Notes under the pieces: generated by a model
What the model was told of the DNA's origin: nothing
The model's input: only the letters and a program-made list of their open reading frames with translations
The model's database searches: none
NCBI GenBank assembly: GCA_041746635.1
Contig: JBGTGQ010000008.1
Coordinates: 1 to 64,000 of the forward strand
Reading direction: 5' to 3'
DNA length: 64,000 bases
DNA from: CAMASH01 sp041746635
Lineage (GTDB): Bacteria > Verrucomicrobiota > Verrucomicrobiia > Chthoniobacterales > Terrimicrobiaceae
Shown: one piece after another, positions 1 to 7,878 of the stretch
How the letters are laid out: every line of letters starts with the position of its first letter
Numbering within the stretch: position 1 is the first letter of the stretch
Position numbers and translations under genes: made by a program

Positions 1-1
1 A

Positions 2-733
2 GCACCGGAACTGCGTGCCCTCATTGTCGATGACGAAGCTCCGGCAAGGGAAGTTTTGCAAGAACTCCTCGTCCAGCATCCCAATGTCAAAGTTGTCGGC
101 GAAGCAAATTCCGTGGCAAATGCCGCCGCGCTTTGTTTCGATCTCCGTCCGAATCTGATTTTTCTCGACGTGCAAATGGGGGATGGAGACGGGTTTTCCC
201 TTCTGCCGAAACTTGATCCGATACCGGCGATCATTTTCGTCACCGCCTACGACAATTTCGCCTTCAGAGCTTTTGAAATCAATGCGGTGGATTACCTGTT
301 AAAACCCGTCAGCCCCGAGCGTCTGGCTCATGCCCTGCAACGAATCATCCGGCAACCCCAGCCCGCACATGCCGGGGTGCTGCTGGAGGACGACCAAATA
401 TTTCTTCGTTCCGACACCAAAATCCGAGTGGTTTTTGTGACTGAGATCAGCGGGATCGAAGCCCAGGAAAACTATTCCCTTGTTCATGTCGCGGACGGCA
501 GTTCCATGTTGATTCGCCGGGGGATGTCGGAGTGGGAAAAAATGCTGCCCAAGCAGCATTTTCTGCGGCTTCATCGTTCGCTGATTCTGAATGTCCAGGC
601 GGTTAAAAAAGTTGCCATGAATGGGCGGGATGAAGTTGATGTGGAAATGGCGGGATACTCCGCCCCAATCAGGCTGGGACGCCGTGCATCTCTCCGCCTT
701 CGGCAGGTTTTAAGACAGCCGAGCCTGCTGTGA
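2..733 (+). CDS. LytTR-family response regulator (5' end cut by window)
   Basis: This is a two-component response regulator. The reading frame is open to the window edge and its first residues (LRALIVDDEAPARE) are the usual start of a receiver domain, so only a few codons are missing; the internal TTG at 56 is not a real start. The acidic pair in VDDE, the phospho-acceptor Asp in FLDVQM, the Thr in FVTAYD and the Lys in LLKPV are all present. A LytTR DNA-binding domain fills the second half (about residues 145-240, with HRSLILN). No sensor kinase is visible; it should lie upstream. Whether the gene belongs to the ICE or to older flanking DNA is open. Confidence 0.9.
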   Translation, partial: APELRALIVDDEAPAREVLQELLVQHPNVKVVGEANSVANAAALCFDLRPNLIFLDVQMGDGDGFSLLPKLDPIPAIIFVTAYDNFAFRAFEINAVDYLLKPVSPERLAHALQRIIRQPQPAHAGVLLEDDQIFLRSDTKIRVVFVTEISGIEAQENYSLVHVADGSSMLIRRGMSEWEKMLPKQHFLRLHRSLILNVQAVKKVAMNGRDEVDVEMAGYSAPIRLGRRASLRLRQVLRQPSLL

Positions 734-761
734 CGAACGGTCGGAAACGACCGCTTCGTCA
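731..761 (+). terminator. Hairpin terminator after the response regulator
   Basis: The stop codon lies inside a long inverted repeat: outer arms TGACGAA/TTCGTCA, inner arms GGTCG/CGACC, GAAA-containing loop. A short T-rich stretch (CTTTAT) follows. This would form a strong RNA hairpin and separates the regulator from the transfer region. The T tract is weak, so termination strength is uncertain. Confidence 0.6.
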
Positions 762-839
762 CTTTATCCGGCACACCTATCACTGACCATGTGACGGCTC
801 AGTCCGTTCGTGGGATTCGGTTTCTCAAAGCAACACGCC

Positions 840-1205
840 ATGAGAAACCTCAATGTAATCGGTCCCCAAGTCCGTCGGCTGCGAAGCCAACGGGCCATGT
901 CGCAGAACGACCTCGCCATCAAATTGCAAATCCTCGGGATGGCGAATGCGAGCCGCGTCAAGATTTCCAAGATCGAATCGCGCTTGGTATGGATTGCCGA
1001 TGAGGATCTGATGTTTCTTTCGCGTGCTCTTGGCGTCAGCACCGAGGACCTGTTCCCCGATTTTATCCGGGGCGCGAAACGGCTCTACGACGCGATTTGC
1101 ACAGCGAAGGCATCGCGTTTTGGGGCCTTCATTTTCGGCCTTTTAAGTTGCTCCCAACTCGGAGCAGGTGCCCGTGAGTTTGTGTTCAGCATGGCAACCT
1201 TATGA
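840..1205 (+). CDS. XRE-family HTH regulator upstream of the transfer operon
   Basis: This is a small DNA-binding protein of about 121 residues. A Cro/C1-type helix-turn-helix spans about residues 8-70 (VRRLRSQRAMSQNDLAIKL, then ISKIESRL and a closing LSRALGVSTEDLF). The ATG at 840 is chosen because the HTH begins just after it. The remaining 45 residues have no recognisable domain and run through the palindrome at 1149-1166. The stop overlaps the start of the VirB2-like gene (ATGA). Position directly before the operon makes it a likely regulator of transfer genes, possibly through the palindrome inside its own 3' end. That target is inference. Confidence 0.75.
   Translation: MRNLNVIGPQVRRLRSQRAMSQNDLAIKLQILGMANASRVKISKIESRLVWIADEDLMFLSRALGVSTEDLFPDFIRGAKRLYDAICTAKASRFGAFIFGLLSCSQLGAGAREFVFSMATL
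1149..1166. promoter_or_regulatory. 18-bp palindrome before the first transfer operon
   Basis: The sequence TGCTCCCAACTCGGAGCA has 6-bp perfect arms and sits 53 bp before the VirB2-like start codon. A near-identical copy stands 50 bp before the VirB9-like start at 25889, and the flanks AAGTT and G after the arm are shared too. It is a candidate operator or mRNA hairpin common to both transfer blocks. It overlaps the end of the XRE gene. Confidence 0.6.
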
Positions 1206-1450
1206 ACACACTACTCCTCGCTCAAGCATCACTGGACGGCGCGCTTTCCGAAGGTCTCGGAATCATTGCTCGCTTCCTTTTCATCATCGCGGTCGTCGTC
1301 ATTGCTCATGGCGGCTGGCAAGTCCGCAGCGGCAATGCCGACATGGGCAAAATGTCCATCGTGGGAGGATTGCTTCTCGGCTTGGCGGTGCTCATTGCCG
1401 AAGCCCTCTTCAATGCGGGTGGAATGCCAACCATCAGCGTCGGACAATGA
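1202..1450 (+). CDS. VirB2/TrbC-like pilin subunit
   Basis: This 82-residue protein has two hydrophobic segments (about residues 20-36 and 52-70) around a short polar loop, the layout of VirB2/TrbC conjugative pilins. No enzyme motif is present. It is the first gene of the transfer operon; its start overlaps the XRE stop and its own stop overlaps the next start by ATGA, which indicates translational coupling. Sequence alone would be weak, but the following VirB3- and VirB4-like genes make the assignment solid. It would be inserted in the inner membrane and assembled into the conjugative pilus. Confidence 0.75.
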   Translation: MNTLLLAQASLDGALSEGLGIIARFLFIIAVVVIAHGGWQVRSGNADMGKMSIVGGLLLGLAVLIAEALFNAGGMPTISVGQ

Positions 1451-1776
1451 GCAAGGGCATTGTCCATACGCAAGCCGGTGACGACAGCGACGGCAAGATT
1501 TGGGGAATCGAAGGCGTGAATATCTTGTTCATGCTCGCGGGACTCCTTCTGAGCATCGGGCTTGCGCTCCTGCTCTCACGCCATCATGCGCCGACGCTCA
1601 GCGTCGGCGCAGGCACGGTGCCCTTCTTTCTTATCACAGGCTACGTCTTCACTCTCCGACAGGGCAAACCCAAGTCCTTCGACACGGATTTGCTCGAAAC
1701 TCTTGTCACCGGCAGCGGCTGGATGCCCGCCAACGATCAACCCCGTAGCCCCCTCTTTTCCCATGCAAGCACCTAA
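1447..1776 (+). CDS. VirB3/TrbD-like inner-membrane protein
   Basis: This is a 109-residue protein with two membrane segments (about residues 27-45 and 53-70), as in VirB3/TrbD, the partner of the VirB4 ATPase. The ATG at 1447 is taken because it overlaps the preceding stop (ATGA) and removes an implausible Arg/His-rich extension. The last 14 bases overlap the VirB4-like gene. Order B2-B3-B4 is the standard order of type IV secretion operons and is the main support. Confidence 0.7.
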   Translation: MSKGIVHTQAGDDSDGKIWGIEGVNILFMLAGLLLSIGLALLLSRHHAPTLSVGAGTVPFFLITGYVFTLRQGKPKSFDTDLLETLVTGSGWMPANDQPRSPLFSHAST

Positions 1777-4465
1777 CGGCTGGTTTTCACACGACCTGAT
1801 CATCTGGAACGATCTCGATAAACGGGGATTTGTCACCAAGGGCTTTGTGCTCGACGTGCCCGATCTCCGCCACGCCAGCGAGCAGGCTCTCGATGGCTTC
1901 TATGAATCCGTCCGGCAGTTCCTTCACACCATGGATGAATCCACCCGTGCGCAAATCCGCTGGTCGGTGGATTCCAACTACCGGGACGAATTGACAGCCT
2001 ATAAAACCGTCACGGATGAACGGTGCGAGCCGGATTCTTGGGCGGCGATTTCCCGCAACGAACGGTTCAACCGTTACTGGAAGGCCATGCAGTCCGGCCA
2101 GCTCCGCCGCGAAAAGCTCGTTCTCTTTATATCGAAACGAATTGCCGTCAATCCTCCCGCTGGCGCGAACAAGGCGCTGCTTGATGAACACTACCGGCGC
2201 ATTTTGACGCAATACAACGAAGGCTTCGAGCAGCACGGGCGCGTCATGGCCTCGTTGTTCGAGCCCCATGGCTGCCGGGTCACATCCATGTCCACGGCGG
2301 ATTTGTTTCGTTATTACGCGACGTTTTTCAATCCGTCGTACCTCCGGCGCAATAACTACGATCCCATCGGGCAGTTCCGGGAAGAGGAAACTATTCATCA
2401 AAATTGCTGGCACCAGGGAATGCAGGCGGGGAAGACGTTCGGGTTTTTTGCCGATGGCTTCTTTCACAACCTCATTATTCTGAAACGCCGTCCGCAGCGG
2501 ACACGGCGCGGGATCTTCTGGGCCATCACATCGCTTCCTTTTCTCGACTATTCCGTCACGGTCAATCTCTACCCGCAGAATATCCGCAAGGAGATCGGCA
2601 AGGCGGAAAAATCCTTGGAAAGGGTGCGCGGGGATTACGCGGCGGAAGGGAAGCATTCACTTCTTACCTCGAAGGAGGTGAAGGAGCAGCGGATCAAGAA
2701 TCTCGCCCAGGGGGACGTTGTCCCTTTCTTGTATGACTATGTGGTTCACGTCTGGGACGCGACCGAAGACGGGCTGATCTCGAAAACCCGGCAGATCGAA
2801 ACAGCCTTCGGGCAAATGGAAGATGCTCAATGCTGGACGAGCAATGTTTCCTCCGCCGCGACCACGAAAAACATCTGGTTTCAGACCTGGCCGGGATGGT
2901 TGTGGGGCAAATACACCCATCACGCCGACAACGGCCTCGACGAATGGCTGGCGGACATGTTGCCGTTCTCCTCGACGTTCACCGGGCATCTCGACGGAGC
3001 CGAAGCCCTCTATGATGGGAGCAATCGGAATCTGATTGGCGTTCGCAATTTTATTTCCGGCACACCGCAGCTCGCGGTTTTGCTCGGCATGACGCGAGCC
3101 GGCAAGTCCGCCTTCATGTGCGATTTGCTCTCGCAGACCGATCCCTATTACGACTTCACCCTGATTGTCGAAGAAGGGCTTTCCTACGGCATCTGGTCAC
3201 AGGCCCAGGGAGCAACTCCCATCGTCATTCAGCCGGACGGCGACCTTTGCTTGAACTACCTCGACACTCAGGGCGCGCCGCTGACCAACCTGCAAATCAC
3301 CACTGCCGCCGCATTGGTGGCCAAGATGGCCGGGCATCCTGCCGACGAGGACCGGCGCAATCTGCGATTGGCTCAGATTACTCAATACATCGAGCAACTT
3401 TATGCGGATCGTTTCGAGGAGTGGGCTTCCGAGGACGCTTCGCGTCTCGATTTGGCGGCCCGTCACGCAATGGCCGCGCTTGCTTACAAGGCGGCGCGTT
3501 TGCCGGTTTCTGCCACGTTTCTTGAGGCGTGGACAGAATTGCGCCACAGCGTCAGTGAGGACGAACGGAAAACTCTGACCGCCTCTCCCACTGCGGAGGA
3601 TGTTTCCCGCTTCATCAAATCGTCCGACACCGAGCGGTATGTTCGCAATGCCGCGTTCGCGTTCTTCCAGCCCACGGACTACCCGACCCACGACATGCTC
3701 CAGCAAATGATGCTGGTTGCTCCTTTCCCGGAACACGACCGGGCCGAGATTAACCATTTGGCAACCTTGCTCGCCCCGTGGAACGAACAGCGGCTCGTCT
3801 GTGGACACTCTACCCTTTCCATCACTGGAAGGGTGGCCCATTTCGACCTGACTTACATCCCGGAATCCAATCGCCAGTTGAAGGAACTGGCCGGCTTCCT
3901 CATCGCCAACTACGGGCGTCAGCACATTATCACCCTGCCGCGAGGAGCAAGGAAACGAGTCATCTTCGAGGAGGTTGCCAGAACACTGGACATTCCAGGA
4001 GGGGAACAACTCGTTTCCGAGTTCTACGCCCAGCTCTCAAAATTCTCCACCTGGATCATCAGCATTGTCCAGCAGTACAGCCGGTTTCAACGCTCGGGCA
4101 TTCGCCCCATCGTCTTCGGAAACGCCAAACAGTTCTTTTTTACCCGGATGAATGACCGGCGCGATATTGAGGATGTCGCGAAGGATATTGATTTGTCCGA
4201 GACAACGAAGGAGGCGATTTCCCGTTACCCGCTGCCGGAACATCTACCGGACAATAATAAGTATGCGGCGTTGTCGTATTACCATCTCGACGTTCAGCAG
4301 GCGAGGTGTGGGACGATTCATAACCGCATCTCTCCCGAAATGCTTTTCTGCTCCTCTTCGACCGGGGAGGACTTCGACCAAAGAAGCCGAGTGCTTCGCA
4401 ACCATGACGATGTTGTTCGCGGGATTCTTTCTGAGTCTGCCGCGCCTGTTTCCCCAAACCACTAA
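1763..4465 (+). CDS. VirB4/TrbE-like type IV secretion ATPase
   Basis: This is a 900-residue cytoplasmic ATPase that powers pilus biogenesis and substrate export. A Walker A motif (GMTRAGKSAF) lies at about residue 442 and a Walker B-like VIFEE at about 732. The long N-terminal half matches the CagE/TrbE/VirB4 layout and size. The start at 1763 (MQAPNGWF) is preferred over the upstream ATG, whose extra 67 residues are Ser/Pro/Arg-rich and overlap the VirB3-like gene out of frame. Near the C-terminus IRPIVFGNAKQFFFTR resembles the usual end region of VirB4 proteins. Confidence 0.88.
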   Translation: MQAPNGWFSHDLIIWNDLDKRGFVTKGFVLDVPDLRHASEQALDGFYESVRQFLHTMDESTRAQIRWSVDSNYRDELTAYKTVTDERCEPDSWAAISRNERFNRYWKAMQSGQLRREKLVLFISKRIAVNPPAGANKALLDEHYRRILTQYNEGFEQHGRVMASLFEPHGCRVTSMSTADLFRYYATFFNPSYLRRNNYDPIGQFREEETIHQNCWHQGMQAGKTFGFFADGFFHNLIILKRRPQRTRRGIFWAITSLPFLDYSVTVNLYPQNIRKEIGKAEKSLERVRGDYAAEGKHSLLTSKEVKEQRIKNLAQGDVVPFLYDYVVHVWDATEDGLISKTRQIETAFGQMEDAQCWTSNVSSAATTKNIWFQTWPGWLWGKYTHHADNGLDEWLADMLPFSSTFTGHLDGAEALYDGSNRNLIGVRNFISGTPQLAVLLGMTRAGKSAFMCDLLSQTDPYYDFTLIVEEGLSYGIWSQAQGATPIVIQPDGDLCLNYLDTQGAPLTNLQITTAAALVAKMAGHPADEDRRNLRLAQITQYIEQLYADRFEEWASEDASRLDLAARHAMAALAYKAARLPVSATFLEAWTELRHSVSEDERKTLTASPTAEDVSRFIKSSDTERYVRNAAFAFFQPTDYPTHDMLQQMMLVAPFPEHDRAEINHLATLLAPWNEQRLVCGHSTLSITGRVAHFDLTYIPESNRQLKELAGFLIANYGRQHIITLPRGARKRVIFEEVARTLDIPGGEQLVSEFYAQLSKFSTWIISIVQQYSRFQRSGIRPIVFGNAKQFFFTRMNDRRDIEDVAKDIDLSETTKEAISRYPLPEHLPDNNKYAALSYYHLDVQQARCGTIHNRISPEMLFCSSSTGEDFDQRSRVLRNHDDVVRGILSESAAPVSPNH

Positions 4466-4471
4466 ATACCC

Positions 4472-4771
4472 ATGAAAACTCAATTCGTTCCTCGTAGGAA
4501 AATAAAAGCGTTCTGTGCGGCGGTCGCGTGGTGCGCGGTCGTGGCCTGTCTTCTCCCGGCGTGCGCGTCTCGCAGCCAGTTTCAAAAGGGCTACGAGCGG
4601 GGCGCGTCCGACACTGTGAAGCGGCAATACTGGATTCTGCAGGACATGCAAAAGCGCGAGGAGGCGAAACCGGAACGTCGCCTTTCCCTTTATCGGATGC
4701 CGGTTGCGCCCGATCCGAACGCAACGGTGAAGACCGTTCCCTACGAAATCACCATGCCCATCTACCAGTAA
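4472..4771 (+). CDS. Small lipoprotein of the transfer operon
   Basis: This is a 99-residue protein with a basic N-terminus, a hydrophobic stretch and a lipobox-like LLPAC at about residues 27-31, followed by a charged, soluble domain. It probably is an outer-membrane lipoprotein with a VirB7- or TrbK-like job, but the mature part has no family I recognise. It starts 6 bp after the VirB4 stop and is followed 19 bp later by the VirB5-like gene, so it is part of the operon. Confidence 0.65.
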   Translation: MKTQFVPRRKIKAFCAAVAWCAVVACLLPACASRSQFQKGYERGASDTVKRQYWILQDMQKREEAKPERRLSLYRMPVAPDPNATVKTVPYEITMPIYQ

Positions 4772-4790
4772 CCCACCCCACCCCATCACA

Positions 4791-5669
4791 ATGAAAAAAT
4801 CCCTTCTCATCACCGCTGCTTTTACTGTGGCAGCCATGCCTGCCGCCTACACCCAAATTGTTGTTGCCGCTCCCGGTGTGGAGGCCCGACAGGACCAGAA
4901 GAATATTTTCGATATTCTAAAATACACTTGGGAGCAGGCCAAATGGGCCGAAAAGCTCGCCACGCTCCATAGCACACTGACGACTGTTCAGGAGCATCTG
5001 CAAACCGCCAATCTGGTCAAACAGGCCATTGGCGACCCCGTAGCCGCCATTGCCTTGATTGATAACGGTCTCTTTTCCGGCTACCTAGAGGAATCTGGTA
5101 TCGCCGATACTTTGGGTGATCTGGCCGGCATCGCACAAGAGGGGGCAGAACTTTCCGCCACGGTGCAGGAATTGTTCGAGCCCATCAACCTCGACTCATG
5201 GAAGAATCTGGCAACCGACACGACCCGCAGCTTTGACGGCATCGCTTCGTTTCGCGATTCAAGCGACCCGCTGAAACGCTTCCGCGCCGTGGACAACGCG
5301 TTTTCCCGCTTTGAGATCCTGCTCGGGCGAGCCCAGAACAAGCGCAAGGTTCTCAACCGGCAGATTGCCCGGCTCAACACCCAGTTGAAGAACGCGCAGG
5401 ATGACGCGGAGGTGCAAAAGCTGGTGGGTTCTCTCTCCACCGCACAGACCGCCCTTGATGACCTCGACGACATGGTGGACACGGCACGCGGCCAGGTGGG
5501 TTTGGTCCACACGCTCAATCAGAACCGTGCCGAGGCCGAGGAAGTCGCCGCTGAGGACATCAGCCGGGAACGCAATCGCGAACTGGCTAGAATGTCCGCC
5601 GAAGCGGAGGCCGAGGCCGTCTTGCCGGACTTTTCCGAACCGAACTCCGACGTTCCCCCCGGCTTCTAA
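4791..5669 (+). CDS. VirB5/TrbJ-like periplasmic protein
   Basis: This 292-residue protein starts with a signal peptide (MKKSLLITAAFTVAAMPAAYT) and is then almost wholly helical, with long coiled-coil stretches (residues about 40-75 and 165-265). This is the TrbJ/VirB5 pattern: a periplasmic, pilus-tip-associated protein made of helices. The context between VirB4 and VirB6 fits exactly. The C-terminus is acidic and Glu/Ala-rich. Confidence 0.75.
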   Translation: MKKSLLITAAFTVAAMPAAYTQIVVAAPGVEARQDQKNIFDILKYTWEQAKWAEKLATLHSTLTTVQEHLQTANLVKQAIGDPVAAIALIDNGLFSGYLEESGIADTLGDLAGIAQEGAELSATVQELFEPINLDSWKNLATDTTRSFDGIASFRDSSDPLKRFRAVDNAFSRFEILLGRAQNKRKVLNRQIARLNTQLKNAQDDAEVQKLVGSLSTAQTALDDLDDMVDTARGQVGLVHTLNQNRAEAEEVAAEDISRERNRELARMSAEAEAEAVLPDFSEPNSDVPPGF

Positions 5670-5703
5670 GGAGGCTTCACCTCATTCTTATCAAATCATT
5701 TTT

Positions 5704-6924
5704 ATGATTCCCGCACTTTCCAATCTCTACGAAGCCGCCTTCGAGATTCGCACGCTCCTGATGCCGTTTGCCTTTGTCCTCTGTGTCATTGGCATCGGCG
5801 AAATGGGCTGGCGGGCCGGGTCCGATACCCGCGCCATCTTGGGCGCACTCCTGAAAACCATTCTCGTTGTCGCGTTGCTCGCTGGCTACCCGGCCGCAAT
5901 GGAGGGAGGCCAAAAGGCTTTTGTCGAAATGCGGAGCAAGTTCAGCAACGCACGTTCGGCGAAGTTTGTTCAGCTTCTCAATTCTCGAATTGAAAACCAG
6001 CCGTCCGATTCCTGGACGGACTTGGGAAAGATCGTGCCCGCCGCCATTGGCTATTTCTTCCAAGGCATCGGGAGATTCATGCTCATTGTCCTCCGATTTT
6101 TTCAGGACTTCGCCATTGCCGGCCTGATTGCGGTTTCGCCGCTTTTGCTGGGGTTCCTCTTTCTCTCCCATACGCAATCGCTGGGTATCCAGTTCGGTGT
6201 GACCTCGCTGACCGTCCTGCTCTGGCATGTCGCAATCTGTCTGGTGGACATCGTGATTGTCGCCATCAGCGATTTGCTTTTTGCGCCCATCACCACGGGC
6301 GGTCTGGTGCAGACCACGCAAAATCTGATCATGGTCCAAAACTGGCTTCTGTTTCCGTTCATCATGGCCTTTGCCGCCATTATCACGGTGTTCTTTTATC
6401 TTTCCGTTCCCTTCGTGGCCGGTGCAATCATGAAGGGACTCAGCGGTACGTCCTCCACACTCCAAGCAGGGATTCAAGGCACCATGCAGGCGGCCGGACT
6501 GGCTGTGGGTGCGGGATTCACAGCAGCGGGAGCCGCTGCCACACTGGGGGGTTCGGCTGCCGTGCAAGGTGCGCTGGCTGGAGCGCAGACGGTCGCCGGA
6601 GCCGCCAGCGCAGCAGGCCGCATTGCCAGCGATGTTTCCGGCTCGGCGGGCGGGGGCGGCGCATCCTCCGACGTTCCCCCGCCCCCACCCGTTCCTCCGG
6701 CTTCGCAAGGAAGCGATGCCGTCAGCAATCCCGACAACCCGGCCATGGTCGCACATCAAACCGCACCAGATGCCTTCGCGGTGGTGGATAACCACGCCGG
6801 AACGGTGTCCCACCATCGCGGGAGTATCTCCACCCCTCACGCGGCCCAGGCCGCTTTCAATTCCCATGCGGCCAAAGCCCAGCCGTTGGCCCCGGATTCT
6901 CCGCTCGCCACCAAAACCACCTAA
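5704..6924 (+). CDS. VirB6/TrbL-like polytopic membrane protein
   Basis: This is a 406-residue inner-membrane channel component. About six to seven hydrophobic segments occupy residues 10-250. The C-terminal 150 residues are Gly/Ala-rich, then Pro-rich (PPPPPVPP), as often in TrbL. The start at 5704 (MIPALSNLYE) lies 34 bp after the VirB5-like stop; the longer open frame upstream is an overlap with that gene. It is expected to work with VirB3, B8 and B10 in the inner-membrane complex. Confidence 0.8.
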   Translation: MIPALSNLYEAAFEIRTLLMPFAFVLCVIGIGEMGWRAGSDTRAILGALLKTILVVALLAGYPAAMEGGQKAFVEMRSKFSNARSAKFVQLLNSRIENQPSDSWTDLGKIVPAAIGYFFQGIGRFMLIVLRFFQDFAIAGLIAVSPLLLGFLFLSHTQSLGIQFGVTSLTVLLWHVAICLVDIVIVAISDLLFAPITTGGLVQTTQNLIMVQNWLLFPFIMAFAAIITVFFYLSVPFVAGAIMKGLSGTSSTLQAGIQGTMQAAGLAVGAGFTAAGAAATLGGSAAVQGALAGAQTVAGAASAAGRIASDVSGSAGGGGASSDVPPPPPVPPASQGSDAVSNPDNPAMVAHQTAPDAFAVVDNHAGTVSHHRGSISTPHAAQAAFNSHAAKAQPLAPDSPLATKTT

Positions 6925-6932
6925 TCACTCCC

Positions 6933-7565
6933 ATGAAATTATCCGCCATCACCTCCATCACCAACAACCTGATTGCCGCCCGCTTCTGGATGGGGCTGGC
7001 CGCACTCGCGACCGCTTTCGCCGTGGCCTCGCCTTACCTGACCATTGCGGCCATGAAGCAAAAGGAGAAAGTCGTCATCCTCGATCCGGGCGGAACGCTC
7101 ATTTATGCGCCTCTGCTTGGCTTCGAGGAAGCGGGCAACCTTCACGCCTACCATGTCCGGCTCGCGTGCCTGGCCTTGCTCCAGCGCAATCCCATCGGCC
7201 CTGATTTACCGGACTTGCTCAAACGCATCTACCTCGAAGAGCCCGCCCGGAAAAAAGCCGCCTCGCTCTACAAAACTCAGAACCCGGAATTCAAAGAAAA
7301 GCAGATTCATCAGAAAGTCGAAGTCACCAAGATCGACATCCTCGACACCCGTAAAATCAATGACGGAACCGGAAAATCGTTTGAGGCCGTCAGCGTCCGG
7401 GCCGAGGGAAATCTGATCCGCACTGGTACGGTCAATAAACTCGAATTCCGCGAGCCGGTGAAATTCCAGACGGAATTCCTCTTCATCCGCAACCCTGACC
7501 TGCTCGGCAACGGACGACTCCCGCTTGTCGTGCAGGATTTCAAGTATTCGGAAATGCCTCTGTAA
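6933..7565 (+). CDS. VirB8/TrbF-like assembly factor
   Basis: This 210-residue protein has a short cytoplasmic N-terminus, one membrane segment (about residues 18-41) and a periplasmic domain of mixed alpha/beta character. That is the architecture of VirB8/TrbF, and some residues (LDPGGTLIYAPLLG) recall the TraK/VirB8-like proteins. It follows the VirB6-like gene by 8 bp. It is the last transfer gene before the defence cargo; its natural next neighbour, VirB9, lies 18 kb away. Confidence 0.65.
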   Translation: MKLSAITSITNNLIAARFWMGLAALATAFAVASPYLTIAAMKQKEKVVILDPGGTLIYAPLLGFEEAGNLHAYHVRLACLALLQRNPIGPDLPDLLKRIYLEEPARKKAASLYKTQNPEFKEKQIHQKVEVTKIDILDTRKINDGTGKSFEAVSVRAEGNLIRTGTVNKLEFREPVKFQTEFLFIRNPDLLGNGRLPLVVQDFKYSEMPL

Positions 7566-7878
7566 ATTGGATGACCGTAAATATAGCGCGGTGCTTGGCC
7601 TTTAGGACGCCGCGATTGCCCGAGTATCATGAACTCACAACTCGTATACTCACGATTTCCCCATGGAGGCTGAAGACTGGGGTTTTTCTCGTCAAAACGC
7701 TTTCAATTTGACAGGGTCGCGGGCTTGTGCGTCCACCCGGTTACTCTTTAGCGCCATCAACCAACCACGTCCTTTCCAAGGCCGACGTTATCTGCGTTGA
7801 CGCTTTCGAGGTCAGAGTCGGACGCGGCGCCAGCGCTGCTCGCGTGGAAATCTTCCTCCACCCTCTTTTCAACCACTG
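7566..7878. other. Non-coding junction between transfer genes and defence cargo
   Basis: No convincing gene is seen in these 313 bases. They mark the left boundary of the cargo. A TTGACA hexamer occurs at 7708-7713 but without a convincing -10 box at the right distance. No terminal inverted repeats or target-site duplication could be recognised by eye against the right boundary near 25543-25838. Confidence 0.5.

Noticed and set aside
1562..1762. Extended start of the VirB4-like gene
   Set aside because: The extra residues are Ser/Pro/Arg-rich, overlap the VirB3-like gene out of frame and do not resemble VirB4 N-termini.
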